64,000 nt of DNA from Xanthomonas citri pv. mangiferaeindicae (GTDB taxonomy: Bacteria > Pseudomonadota > Gammaproteobacteria > Xanthomonadales > Xanthomonadaceae): the NCBI GenBank assembly GCA_002240395.1, contig CP016836.1:62001-126000 (forward strand). Reading direction: 5' to 3'. Both the position numbers and the translations under genes were made by a program. The stretch's first letter is position 1; each line of letters begins with the position of its first letter. Below are positions 54,956 to 63,330 of this stretch, one piece after another. The notes beneath the pieces were generated by a model. That model was given only the letters and a program-made list of their open reading frames with translations. It did not search any database and was not told the DNA's origin.

Positions 54956-57291
54956 TGCCGGGCTCGGCGTCCGTGCGGCTGGCGCCGGCACTGTTGTACG
55001 CAGGACTGGCACCGGCGTTGACGACCCAGGCCGGTCCGCCGGGCCAGCTGCCACCGCCCCCGCAGGCAACCGATGCCATCGGCGAGGGCGTGGTGCACCT
55101 GGAACTGGTCGTCAACGGGCTGGCGTCGGGGCGCGTGGTACCGGTCGAGTTGCGCGACGGCCATTACCTGGTCGATGCGGCTGCGCTGCGCGCCCTGCAC
55201 GTGCGCGTCGACGCGCCGGATCGCGACGGCCGGGTCGCGGTCGACCGCCTGCCGGGCGTGACCGTCGCCTATGACATCGCCCACCTGCGCCTGCGCCTCG
55301 ATGTGCCTGTTGACTGGCTGCCGCTGCAACACGTCGACAGTGACAGCGGGCTCACCCGGCATCCGTCGCAGTCCGGCCGCGGGCTGCTGCTCAACTACGA
55401 TCTCTACGCCACGCGGGCCGCGGACGCGTCCACCGCCGCCTCGCTGTGGACCGATCTGCGACTGTTCGGCGAAGCCGGTACGCTGTCGTCGTCAGGGGCT
55501 TGGCGCCACGGTGGCAGCGGCCCGTCGTTCGTGCGCTACGACACCCGTTGGCAGCGGATCGACGAGGGCCATGCGCGACTCTGGGAAGCGGGCGACCTGA
55601 TCACGCGCGGGCCGGCCTGGACCTCGCCGGTAAGAATCGGCGGCGTGCAGTTCTCGCGCGATTTCTCGCTCAGGCCCGACATCGTCACCTATCCGCTGCC
55701 GCAGTTCGCGGGCCAGGCCGGCGTCCCGTCCGCGGTCGACCTGTATGTCAACGGCAATCTCGCCGCGCGCGAACGCGTCGACCCCGGCCCCTTCGCGCTG
55801 ACCGACGTGCCGTTCATCAATGGGGCCGGCGAGGCGGTGGTCGTAGTCACCGATGCGCTGGGCCGACAGGTCGCCACGGCCGTGCCGTTCTACGTCAGCA
55901 GCCAACTGCTTGCGCCCGGACTGAGCGACTTCGCGCTCTCGGTCGGCGCCCTGCGCCGCGATTATGGGCTCCAGGACTTCGCCTACGGCCCGGTCGTCGC
56001 CTCGGCGGCCTACAGCCGCGGGCTCACCGATGCGCTGACGGTTGAGGCGCTCGGCGAGGCGGCGGACGATCTGGTCCGGCTCGGCGCCGGCGGCGTGGTC
56101 CGGCTGGGCATGCTGGGCATCGTCAATGCCGCCTACAGTCACAGCACCTCGGATGGCCGGTCGGGCACGCAGTTCGATGTCGGCTACCAGTACGCACGCC
56201 GCGGATTCACGCTGTCGGCGCAGCACCAGCGCAGCGACGACGCCTTTGTCGACCTCGCACGCTACGACCCACGGGCCACATTGCCGTTCCGGCCACGCAC
56301 GACGGTGGTCGCCGGCAGCCTGGCGCTCGGGCGCTGGGGAAGCGTGGGCCTGGGCCATGTCGCGCTGGAGAATGCGGACGCCTCGCGCACCCGGCTGGTC
56401 AACCTGTCGTGGAGCGTGTCGCCTTGGCGGGACGTCGGGTTCTACCTGTCGGGCAACCGCGACATCGACGCTGGGACCTGGTCGGCGGTCGCGCAGGTCG
56501 TCGTCTCGCTGCGGAACGGCAACGTCACCGCGACCCACGATCACGCCAGCGGTCGCGGCGATGCACAACGGCTGCGCTACACCCGCCCGGTCCCCAGCGA
56601 TGGCGGCCTGGGGCTGGGGCTGGGCTACAGCCGCTTCGCCGGCGGCGACGATCAGCTCCAGCTCGACACGCTATGGCGCGGCCGCCATGTCCAACTCGGC
56701 GGTGGCCTGCGTGGCAGCGGCGGCGCGCACACGCTGTGGGCCAATGCCGCCGGTGCTGTCGTGCACATGGATGGCGGCACCTTCCTGTCGAACCGGATCT
56801 CCGATGCTTTCGTGGTGGTCGACACCAACGGCTTTGCGGACATCCCGGTCCGCTACGAGAACGTGACCGTGGGCACGACCGACCGCAACGGCCGGCTGCT
56901 GGTGCCCTGGTCAGGCGCGCACTACGCGGCGAAGTTCGAGATCGATCCGCTGCAACTGCCCGCACATGTGCACACGCCGGTCGTCGAGCAGCGCGTCGCG
57001 GTCCGCCGCGGCAGCGGCTTTGTGATGCGCTTCCCGGTCGAGCGCGCCCGCGCCGCCCTGGTGACGCTGCACGATGCCAGGGGCGTCGAACTCGCGCCGG
57101 GCACGCCGGTGACCAGCGATCAGGGTGAACAAGCCCATGTCGGCTGGGACGGGCTGGTCTACCTGTCGCGACTGGCGTCCGACAACACCCTCACCGCACA
57201 CCCCGCCGGCGAACCGCCCTGCACTGCGCGCTTTGCGCTCGACGCCGAGGTGGAGGGGCTGGCACGGATTGGCCCACTGGCCTGTCGATGA
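54955..57291 (+). CDS. Outer-membrane fimbrial usher (FimD/PapC family)
   Basis: A 778-residue outer-membrane usher, shorter than classical ushers but typical of the archaic sigma class (CsuD-like). It has an N-terminal signal peptide, the N-terminal chaperone-binding domain (LVVNGLASGRVVPVELRDGHY), the beta-barrel with VDLYVNGNLAARERVDPGPFALTDVPFINGAG (plug region), and C-terminal domains ending in FALDAEVEGLARIGPLAC. The ATG at 54955 overlaps the chaperone stop; its stop overlaps the tip adhesin start as ATGA. Confidence 0.9.
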   Translation: MPGSASVRLAPALLYAGLAPALTTQAGPPGQLPPPPQATDAIGEGVVHLELVVNGLASGRVVPVELRDGHYLVDAAALRALHVRVDAPDRDGRVAVDRLPGVTVAYDIAHLRLRLDVPVDWLPLQHVDSDSGLTRHPSQSGRGLLLNYDLYATRAADASTAASLWTDLRLFGEAGTLSSSGAWRHGGSGPSFVRYDTRWQRIDEGHARLWEAGDLITRGPAWTSPVRIGGVQFSRDFSLRPDIVTYPLPQFAGQAGVPSAVDLYVNGNLAARERVDPGPFALTDVPFINGAGEAVVVVTDALGRQVATAVPFYVSSQLLAPGLSDFALSVGALRRDYGLQDFAYGPVVASAAYSRGLTDALTVEALGEAADDLVRLGAGGVVRLGMLGIVNAAYSHSTSDGRSGTQFDVGYQYARRGFTLSAQHQRSDDAFVDLARYDPRATLPFRPRTTVVAGSLALGRWGSVGLGHVALENADASRTRLVNLSWSVSPWRDVGFYLSGNRDIDAGTWSAVAQVVVSLRNGNVTATHDHASGRGDAQRLRYTRPVPSDGGLGLGLGYSRFAGGDDQLQLDTLWRGRHVQLGGGLRGSGGAHTLWANAAGAVVHMDGGTFLSNRISDAFVVVDTNGFADIPVRYENVTVGTTDRNGRLLVPWSGAHYAAKFEIDPLQLPAHVHTPVVEQRVAVRRGSGFVMRFPVERARAALVTLHDARGVELAPGTPVTSDQGEQAHVGWDGLVYLSRLASDNTLTAHPAGEPPCTARFALDAEVEGLARIGPLACR

Positions 57292-58331
57292 TGCGCCCGC
57301 GCGTGCCTGCCACCTCGCCTTCGTACAGCCGGCTGCTGGGCCGGCTGATATTCGTCCTGGCGCTGTGCATGGCTGGTGGCCTGCACGCGCAGGACACCGG
57401 TTCGTGCACGGTGGCGAGCGCACAGGCCGACCTCGGCACGACCGGCACGCTGGCATTGGCCCAGAGTCCGCGCCAGGCGGCCGGCAGCGGCGGCCTGGCG
57501 TGCAGTGCGCTGGCCTTGCTCAGCGCCTCGTACATCAAGGTGCGGTTGGAAGGCTCGACCTTCCAGTTGGCCCACAGCGGCGGCGGCCCGCCGATCCCGT
57601 TCACGGTGCTGGCGCAGAGCACCGGGCCGCAGATCGGCCAGGGCCAGGAATTCGACTTCTCGGCGCTGAACCTGCTCAACCTCTTCAGCGGACCGGGCGG
57701 TAGCCTGCCGCTGTACATCCGCACCGCCCCCACCCCGGGCCTGCGCGCGGGCACCTACACCGGCACGGTCAATCTGCGCTGGTACTTCTCGATCTGCACG
57801 CTCGGCCTCGGGCCGGTCTGCGCCTACTCGCAGAGTCCGGGTTTCGTCCGCCCAGGCCTGCTGACGCCGATCGACTGGGGCACCGGCATCCCGGTGACGG
57901 TGAACGTCGTGTTGCGGCTGGAGAACGACTGCGCGATCTCGGCCCCGCCCCTGGACTTCGGCAGCGCACCGCTTGCCGGTGCGTTCGGGCCTGTGGTGCA
58001 ACAGATCACCGTCCGCTGCAGCGCAGGCGCCGCATACACGGTCGGGATCGACGACGGGCAGCATTTCTCCGCAGGTTGGCGGCGCATGCGCGACGACCTC
58101 GCGCCCACCCAGTTCCTGCGCTACGCGCTCTACAAGGGCGCGGCCTCGGGGGAGCGCTGGGGCAGCGTCGGTGCCGAGCGGCGCTCGAGCGCCGGCGCCG
58201 AGCTCAATCCCGGGGTCCACACCGGCGCGACCGCGCAGGGCTTCACGTACCGGGCGCTGATCGACCCGACCCAGGCCACGCCGCCTCCCGGGGTGTACCG
58301 CGACACGCTCCGGGTCGACATCCGCTTCTGA
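57288..58331 (+). CDS. Two-domain SCPU pilus tip adhesin (CsuE-like)
   Basis: A 347-residue secreted subunit with a signal peptide ending near GGLHA (about residue 34) and two SCPU domains, about residues 35-170 and 205-347. The first has Cys pairs around GSCTV, GLACSA, FSICT and VCAYS; the second has NDCAIS and VRCSA and ends VYRDTLRVDIRF. The two-domain layout is that of tip adhesins, which end the pilus and bind surfaces. It closes the operon and is coupled to the usher by a 4-nt overlap. Confidence 0.85.
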   Translation: MMRPRVPATSPSYSRLLGRLIFVLALCMAGGLHAQDTGSCTVASAQADLGTTGTLALAQSPRQAAGSGGLACSALALLSASYIKVRLEGSTFQLAHSGGGPPIPFTVLAQSTGPQIGQGQEFDFSALNLLNLFSGPGGSLPLYIRTAPTPGLRAGTYTGTVNLRWYFSICTLGLGPVCAYSQSPGFVRPGLLTPIDWGTGIPVTVNVVLRLENDCAISAPPLDFGSAPLAGAFGPVVQQITVRCSAGAAYTVGIDDGQHFSAGWRRMRDDLAPTQFLRYALYKGAASGERWGSVGAERRSSAGAELNPGVHTGATAQGFTYRALIDPTQATPPPGVYRDTLRVDIRF

Positions 58332-58350
58332 GCCCGGAGACCCGGACAGA

Positions 58351-58380
58351 TTGCGTCCGGGTAGCGGTGCGGGTTAGAAT
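58351..58380 (+). promoter_or_regulatory. Promoter for rpsB-tsf with long 5' leader
   Basis: TTGCGT (58351-58356), 18-bp spacer, TAGAAT (58375-58380). Transcription from here would leave an untranslated leader of about 235 nt before the rpsB ATG. The leader contains several GC hairpins, which would suit autoregulation by S2, but I did not identify a known leader family. Confidence 0.55.
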
Positions 58381-58620
58381 CCCGAGCTTGCCGTGCCCGC
58401 TGGTCGGGCCCGACACGCAACGCCGGGCGTCACCGGCGAATACACACCTGTCGCATCGACCCGTGCCGGGGTGCCTCGCAAGAGGTTCGGCCACGGAGGC
58501 GACGGGGAGGCCCAACCCCGGAATCGAGAGACGAATTCGATCGCCAAGTCCCGCACATCTCACGTGCGGATTTGCCACGACACCGGCTTCGTTCGATTCC
58601 ACCATCACGAGATTATCCAA

Positions 58621-59406
58621 ATGCCTCAGATCACCATGCGCCAGATGCTGGAAGCCGGCGTGCACTTCGGCCACCAGACGCGCTACTGGAACCCCAAGAT
58701 GTCGCCGTACATCTTCGGCGCCCGCGGCAAGATCCACATCATCAACCTCGAGAAGACGGTTCCGCTGTTCAACGACGCGATGAACTTCATCTCGGGCATC
58801 GCCCAGAAGCGCGGCATGATCCTGTTCGTCGGCACCAAGCGCAGCGCGCGCGAGGCGATCAAGGAAGAAGCCGAGCGTTGCGGCATGCCGTACATGACCC
58901 AGCGCTGGCTGGGCGGCACGCTGACCAACTTCCGCACCGTCAAGCAGTCGGTGTCGCGCCTGAAGGAACTCGAGTCGGCCGAGACCGACGGCACGTTCGA
59001 CAAGCTGGTCAAGCACGAAGTGCTGGGCCTGCGTCGCGAGCGCGACAAGCTCGAGGCCTCGCTGGGCGGCATCAAGGAAATGAACCGTCTGCCCGACGCA
59101 CTGTTCGTCATCGACATCGGCCACGAGAACATCGCGATCCAGGAAGCCAAGAAGCTCGGCATTCCGGTCATCGCCGTTGTCGACACCAACTACGATCCGG
59201 CGCTGGTGGACTACGCGATCCCGGGCAACGACGACGCGATCCGCGCCGTGCAGCTGTACGCCAACGCCGCGGCCGACGCCGTGCTCGAAGGCAAGGCGGC
59301 CGCGCCGAGCGCGGCGACCGTGCGCGAGGAAGAGTTTGCAGAAGGCGGCGACAAGCCGGCCCGCGCCCCGCGCGGCAAGAAGACCGAGGAAGCCGCGGCC
59401 GAGTAA
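58621..59406 (+). CDS. rpsB: 30S ribosomal protein S2
   Basis: A 261-residue ribosomal protein. The signature MRQMLEAGVHFGHQTRYWNPKM starts the protein, followed by the conserved IHIINLEKTV, RWLGGTLTNF, LPDALFVIDIGHE and IPVIAVVDTN motifs, and a charged, low-complexity tail (AAPSAATVREEEFAEGG ... AAAE). The upstream frame extends to 58393 but lacks similarity, so the ATG at 58621 is preferred. It is cotranscribed with tsf. Confidence 0.98.
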   Translation: MPQITMRQMLEAGVHFGHQTRYWNPKMSPYIFGARGKIHIINLEKTVPLFNDAMNFISGIAQKRGMILFVGTKRSAREAIKEEAERCGMPYMTQRWLGGTLTNFRTVKQSVSRLKELESAETDGTFDKLVKHEVLGLRRERDKLEASLGGIKEMNRLPDALFVIDIGHENIAIQEAKKLGIPVIAVVDTNYDPALVDYAIPGNDDAIRAVQLYANAAADAVLEGKAAAPSAATVREEEFAEGGDKPARAPRGKKTEEAAAE

Positions 59407-59544
59407 TCGCCGCGACATGCGGCTGCGCCATGCTGCGCAGCCGCAGCGCCTCCGGCGCGATCGCCGTTCGCCTGCGAGCGGCGACCGCCAACGACCGGCC
59501 GTGCTCCGCACGGCCGACGCATCCACCGAACACTGAGGTCATCC

Positions 59545-60423
59545 ATGGAAATCACCGCATCCCTGGTCAAGGAACTGCGCGAGCGCACCGGCGCCGGCAT
59601 GATGGAGTGCAAGAAGGCGCTGGGCGAGACTGCCGGCGACATCGACGCCGCCGCCGAAGCCCTGCGCAAGTCGGGCCTGGCCAAGGCCGACAAGAAGGCC
59701 GACCGCGTTGCCGCCGAAGGCCGCATCGTTGCCACCCAGGACGATCGCGCCGCGGTGCTGGTCGAGATCAACTCCGAGACCGACTTCGTCGCCAAGGATG
59801 ACAACTTCCTGCGCTTCACCGAGGCCGTCGCCCAGGCCGCCCTCACCTCGGGCGCTGCCGATATCGACGCGCTGAAGGCCGCGAAGCTCGCCTCGGGCGA
59901 GACCGTCGAGGAAGCGCGCGCTGCCGTCATCGCCAAGGTCGGCGAGAATGTGCAGGTCCGTCGCATCGTGCGGATGGAAAGCAGCCACAACCTGGCAGCC
60001 TACGTCCACGGCGGCCGCATCGGCGTGCTGGTCGAGCTGCAGGGCGGCGACGCCGATCTGGCGCGCGGCCTGGCGATGCACGTCGCGGCGATGAACCCGC
60101 CGCACAACAAGGCCGCCGATGTCCCGGCCGAGTTCATCGAAAAGGAAAAGGAAATCGAGCTGGCGAAGATGTCCGACAAGGACAAGAACAAGCCGGCCGA
60201 CATTCTCGAGAAGATCATCAGCGGCAAGCTCAACAAGATCGTCAACGAGGTCACGCTCTACGGCCAGCCCTACGTGCTCGACACCGACAAGACGGTCGAG
60301 GCCACGCTCAAGGCTGCCGGCGCGGACGTGCTGCGCTTCCAGCGCTTGGCCGTCGGCGAAGGCATCGAGAAGGTCGTTGAGGACTACGCTGCCGAAGTGA
60401 TGAAGCAGGCCGGCCTGGCCTGA
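59545..60423 (+). CDS. tsf: Elongation factor Ts
   Basis: EF-Ts is the nucleotide-exchange factor for EF-Tu. The 292-residue protein has the N-terminal UBA-like domain (LVKELRERTGAGMMECKKAL), the TDFVAKDDNF motif that contacts EF-Tu, two core subdomains, and the C-terminal module ending VVEDYAAEVMKQ. It is 138 nt downstream of rpsB and followed by a strong terminator. The usual pyrH-frr genes do not follow. Confidence 0.98.
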   Translation: MEITASLVKELRERTGAGMMECKKALGETAGDIDAAAEALRKSGLAKADKKADRVAAEGRIVATQDDRAAVLVEINSETDFVAKDDNFLRFTEAVAQAALTSGAADIDALKAAKLASGETVEEARAAVIAKVGENVQVRRIVRMESSHNLAAYVHGGRIGVLVELQGGDADLARGLAMHVAAMNPPHNKAADVPAEFIEKEKEIELAKMSDKDKNKPADILEKIISGKLNKIVNEVTLYGQPYVLDTDKTVEATLKAAGADVLRFQRLAVGEGIEKVVEDYAAEVMKQAGLA

Positions 60424-60463
60424 TCCATCCGCCGCGGTGTCCTTGGAGACCGCTAGGCGACAG

Positions 60464-60497
60464 AAAAGCACGCCCCTTGCGGGCGTGCTTTTTTTTT
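60464..60497 (+). terminator. Rho-independent terminator after tsf
   Basis: Stem AGCACGCCC / GGGCGTGCT with a short loop, preceded by AAAA and followed by nine Ts (60489-60497). A strong intrinsic terminator 40 nt past the tsf stop, closing the rpsB-tsf operon. The next 224 nt (60498-60721) hold nothing I can identify. Confidence 0.9.
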
Positions 60498-60721
60498 GCC
60501 CAAGTCAAGGAGTCCTGCTGTTGCTCACTCAATCTCGGCGTCTCCAGCACGGGAGCGCGCCTGACGGGGGCTGCCCCGGGCGAATCCATGTCTAACGAAG
60601 GCTGGCGGCAAACGCATGCAACAGCGAACTGACGGCCGGTGGCTGCGTCAAGCGCGCCAGGGGTGAGCCTGCCCGCCGCGCTGCACCGGGCCGGGCCGGA
60701 CCGATCCGCGGAGCACGCGCT

Positions 60722-61831
60722 TCACTCTTGGAACACCACGCCCTCCATCGACACCGGCAGGTGGTCCTGGGCCGCGCCCTGTAGGAATGCCTCGTAGTCC
60801 GGGCTCCCCCGGAACGCCGCGAACCGGTAGGGAAACTGCGCCAGGTCCGCGTTGGAGAAATCCGGTCTGCGTGCCAGGAACAGGCCCACGAGGGCAGAGA
60901 GCACCGGCAGGTCCGGGCAATCCTCCTCCATCCACATGCATTGCCCCGACTCGTTGACCTCCAGAAAGACGAAGCCGCCATCCGGCCGGACGATGAAGTC
61001 GAAGGAGCCGTGCACAAGGCCCAACATTGCCATGACCCGCAGGCAGCCCTCGCGCACATCATCGGGCAACTGGAACGGTGTCACCGTCGGATGTTTGGCG
61101 GCGTGGCGCCAGTCCACCGCCAGATCGGGATCGCCGCGCGTATCCAGCCGTGCGGCGATCACCGCCTGCCCGAAGACCGCCACCCGCACCTCGAACGCCT
61201 TGTCGATGAAGTGCTGGTAGATCAGCGGGGACGCCTGCAGGACGCGTGGGTCGGCCAGGTCCTGCTCGGTCACCAGCGAGGACAGATATTCGTACGAACG
61301 GCCATCGCGCGTGTTCCACAGATGCGGGAAGAACGGCTTGGCGATGACGCGGCCGCCGTGCGCGCGCACGAACGCGCCGATACGCGCCGGATCGTTGCTC
61401 GCCAGCGTCTGGGGCACAGTCATGCCGCAGGCCTGCGCCAGACGCAGCTGATGCAATTTGTTGTGCCGGCTGGTCATGAAGCTCGTCAGCGGGTTGACCC
61501 ACCAGGCCTGCGGCGCGAGCACATGCAGCATTCCCCAGAAGAAGCGCTCGCTTTCCCGGCGGCAAGCCTCCGCATCGCGGGCGTCCAGGCCTTCCGGCAC
61601 GCCGGGCGAGCGTCCGATCCTGCGGATCCACACGAAGTCGCAGTCGGCATCGGGCAGGCTGCCCGCTGTCGCGCGCGCGGCCTCGCCCAGCTCGAAGCTG
61701 TGGGTCGCGCGCGCCGGAAAGTCGCTCAGGCACATCCAGCGGGTCGCGATTCCGCGATCGGCAAGTGCCCATGCCACGGCGCCTGCATGGACATCTCCGG
61801 GATGGGTGATCACGCGTAGATGTCCAGGCAT
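60722..61831 (-). CDS. MvdD-like ATP-grasp peptide ligase (graspetide macrocyclase candidate)
   Basis: A 369-residue ATP-grasp enzyme related to microviridin/graspetide ligases (MvdC/MvdD), which join side chains of Ser/Thr or Lys to Asp/Glu in a precursor peptide. Family-like regions are NPLTSFMTSRHNKLHQLRLAQ, VPQTLASNDP, VIAKPFFP, QHFIDKAFEVRVAVFGQAVI, and the metal/ATP site in FDFIVRPDGGFVFLEVNESG followed by QCMWMEE. The start is the ATG at 61829-61831. It is divergent from the candidate precursor gene, sharing a 189-nt region. A RimK-like ligase acting on another target is the alternative. Confidence 0.85.
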   Translation of the reverse strand: MPGHLRVITHPGDVHAGAVAWALADRGIATRWMCLSDFPARATHSFELGEAARATAGSLPDADCDFVWIRRIGRSPGVPEGLDARDAEACRRESERFFWGMLHVLAPQAWWVNPLTSFMTSRHNKLHQLRLAQACGMTVPQTLASNDPARIGAFVRAHGGRVIAKPFFPHLWNTRDGRSYEYLSSLVTEQDLADPRVLQASPLIYQHFIDKAFEVRVAVFGQAVIAARLDTRGDPDLAVDWRHAAKHPTVTPFQLPDDVREGCLRVMAMLGLVHGSFDFIVRPDGGFVFLEVNESGQCMWMEEDCPDLPVLSALVGLFLARRPDFSNADLAQFPYRFAAFRGSPDYEAFLQGAAQDHLPVSMEGVVFQE

Positions 61832-61937
61832 GAAGGGCGTTCCGTCGATGGTGATGCGGGTGTTCTACCTCAGACCGCGGCCACCATGCGAGCGGCCCGT
61901 CGGCGCCCGACACCGCGAGCCTGCCCTTCCGAATGAT

Positions 61938-61967
61938 TTGACACAGGGGACGGTCATGGACTAAGAC
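61938..61967 (+). promoter_or_regulatory. Candidate promoter for the precursor peptide gene
   Basis: A consensus -35 TTGACA (61938-61943), an 18-bp spacer and a weak -10-like TAAGAC (61962-61967). It lies 53 nt before the proposed precursor start, in the region shared with the ATP-grasp gene. Confidence 0.5.
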
Positions 61968-62004
61968 ACCAAGGACGCCGCCATGTCGACGGCGCCGCGA
62001 ATCG

Positions 62005-62012
62005 AAAAGGAG
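62005..62012 (+). promoter_or_regulatory. Ribosome binding site deciding the precursor start
   Basis: AAAAGGAG with 8 nt to the ATG at 62021. It is the best Shine-Dalgarno in the region and supports translation from this ATG, even though the frame reached from it is not the one that looks like a peptide precursor unless one base is restored. Confidence 0.7.
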
Positions 62013-62020
62013 ACGTCGCC

Positions 62021-62214
62021 ATGTCGAAGCCAGGACCCGCCCCCACTCGCCCGCCGACAACGCGCCCGGCAGCTTCCGCCTGCTCAGCCGCCAGCTCGCG
62101 CGTGACCTCACCGACACCGAGATCGACGCCGTCGCCGGCGGCACGACCTCGCGGACCCAGCTCTCGGCCCAGGTCTCGGCGCAGATCATCGTCGTCGACG
62201 ATGCCGATGCCTGA
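62021..62214 (+). CDS. Candidate graspetide (RiPP) precursor peptide with double-glycine leader; apparent frameshift
   Basis: Read as given, the ATG frame yields a Pro/Ser/Arg-rich string typical of a shadow frame. The other frame, open from 61942 to the stop at 62212-62214 but without any start codon, reads FRLLSRQLARDLTDTEIDAV followed by AGG, a classical double-glycine leader. After it comes a 23-residue core: TTSRTQLSAQVSAQ then IIVVDDADA. Adding one C to the run at 62040-62044 joins MSKPGPAP to this frame and gives a 64-residue peptide. The core has Ser/Thr residues followed by three Asp, fitting ester crosslinking by the divergent ATP-grasp enzyme. Function is inferred; no known precursor was matched. 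Confidence 0.6.
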
Positions 62215-62253
62215 GTCATCGGCCGGGCACCCTGCCCGGCCGACCTCCGCTTG

Positions 62254-63270
62254 ATGGACCGCGCAACGCGCCGAGCGCTGAGCGCGCTGCTGTTGCTCGC
62301 TATCGGTTCGACCGCGTGGGCCAGCACGCCGACGCCCGAGCTGCTCGATCGTGTTCCCAGCGAACAGGCGGTCGATCTGACTCGCCTGGACTGGATCCGG
62401 CCGCGCTTCTCGCCCGATCCGACCGAGCGCGCGCACTGGCACACGCTGCTGGGATGGGCCGAGGCCGCACGGCGTGCACGCACCGCGGCGCTGCGCGACA
62501 GCTTACGCACGCGTGGCATCGACGCCGCGGCGCTCCCCGAGGCCTGCTACGGGGACCGGCGGTGCGGCTTGATCCTGGATGCGGAAACGACGGCGGCCGC
62601 ATTCGACGACTGGTCGGCCTTCGAAACGTCCGCCCGGGAAGCCTGGCCGTACGTGCTGGGCCTGCGCCGCGCGGTGGAGATCGTGTCCCAAGTCCAGGCC
62701 CCGGCGCCTGACGCCGACGACGCCGTCACCGTGGCCGCGGACCTGCAACGGCGCGCCACCAACGACCAGATCCTGCGCTATGCCCTCGATGGCGTGCCCG
62801 GCCGCGAGATGACGCCCGGCGATCCGCTGTATGCGAACTACGCGTTCGCGCTCGGCGACGATGTGCGCCGGATGGACGCGGACAACGCCACATTCGCGGC
62901 GCAGCTGATGGCCCGTCACGACGGCTGGCCCGCGCCCACCGCACTGCCGGAGCAGGCGCAGGCCCAGCTGTGGCTGCTGGTCCAGCACGCCGACCAGCGC
63001 CCTGATCTCCAGCACGCGGCGCTGCTCGCCATGCAGCGGCGCCACACCGGCGGCCCGATGCCCACCCGCTACGGCTTTCTCTACGACCGGGTCATGCTCA
63101 AGCTCAATGGGCGCCAGCGCTACGGCACCCAGGTCACCTGTCGTGAGGGCCGGCGCGCGCCGCAGCCGCTGGAAGACGCGGAACGGGTCGACGCGTTGCG
63201 CGCCGAGTTGAAGATGCCACCGCTGCGCGAGTATCTCGCCCGCTTTCCGGATTGCGCCACGGCGCCATGA
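62254..63270 (+). CDS. Secreted DUF6624-domain protein
   Basis: A 338-residue protein with a signal peptide (RRALSALLLLAIGSTAWA, cleavage near residue 24). Its C-terminal region is of DUF6624 type: DDVRRMDADNATFAAQLMAR, GWPAPTALPEQAQAQLWLLV, QHADQRPDLQHAALLAMQRR and FLYDRVMLKLNGRQRYGTQV. The first half has no clear relatives. The ATG at 62254 (not the TTG just before) is the likely start. It is 39 nt after the precursor gene on the same strand, so it may be part of the RiPP locus (for example processing or immunity). The function is unknown. Confidence 0.8.
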   Translation: MDRATRRALSALLLLAIGSTAWASTPTPELLDRVPSEQAVDLTRLDWIRPRFSPDPTERAHWHTLLGWAEAARRARTAALRDSLRTRGIDAAALPEACYGDRRCGLILDAETTAAAFDDWSAFETSAREAWPYVLGLRRAVEIVSQVQAPAPDADDAVTVAADLQRRATNDQILRYALDGVPGREMTPGDPLYANYAFALGDDVRRMDADNATFAAQLMARHDGWPAPTALPEQAQAQLWLLVQHADQRPDLQHAALLAMQRRHTGGPMPTRYGFLYDRVMLKLNGRQRYGTQVTCREGRRAPQPLEDAERVDALRAELKMPPLREYLARFPDCATAP

Positions 63271-63330
63271 CGCGGCGCGGGACGGGCCCGCTCACGCAGC
63301 CAGGCGCAAGCGAACCGGTGACCTGCGCGA

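Noticed and set aside
61956..61964. ATG followed by one codon and a stop in the divergent region
   Set aside because: A two-codon frame is expected by chance; there is no ribosome binding site of its own.
62021..62254. 77-codon frame starting at the ATG at 62021 as written
   Set aside because: It has a good ribosome binding site, but the product is Pro/Ser/Arg low complexity. The frame shifted by one base encodes a convincing leader-core peptide, so I treat the written frame as the result of a lost base.
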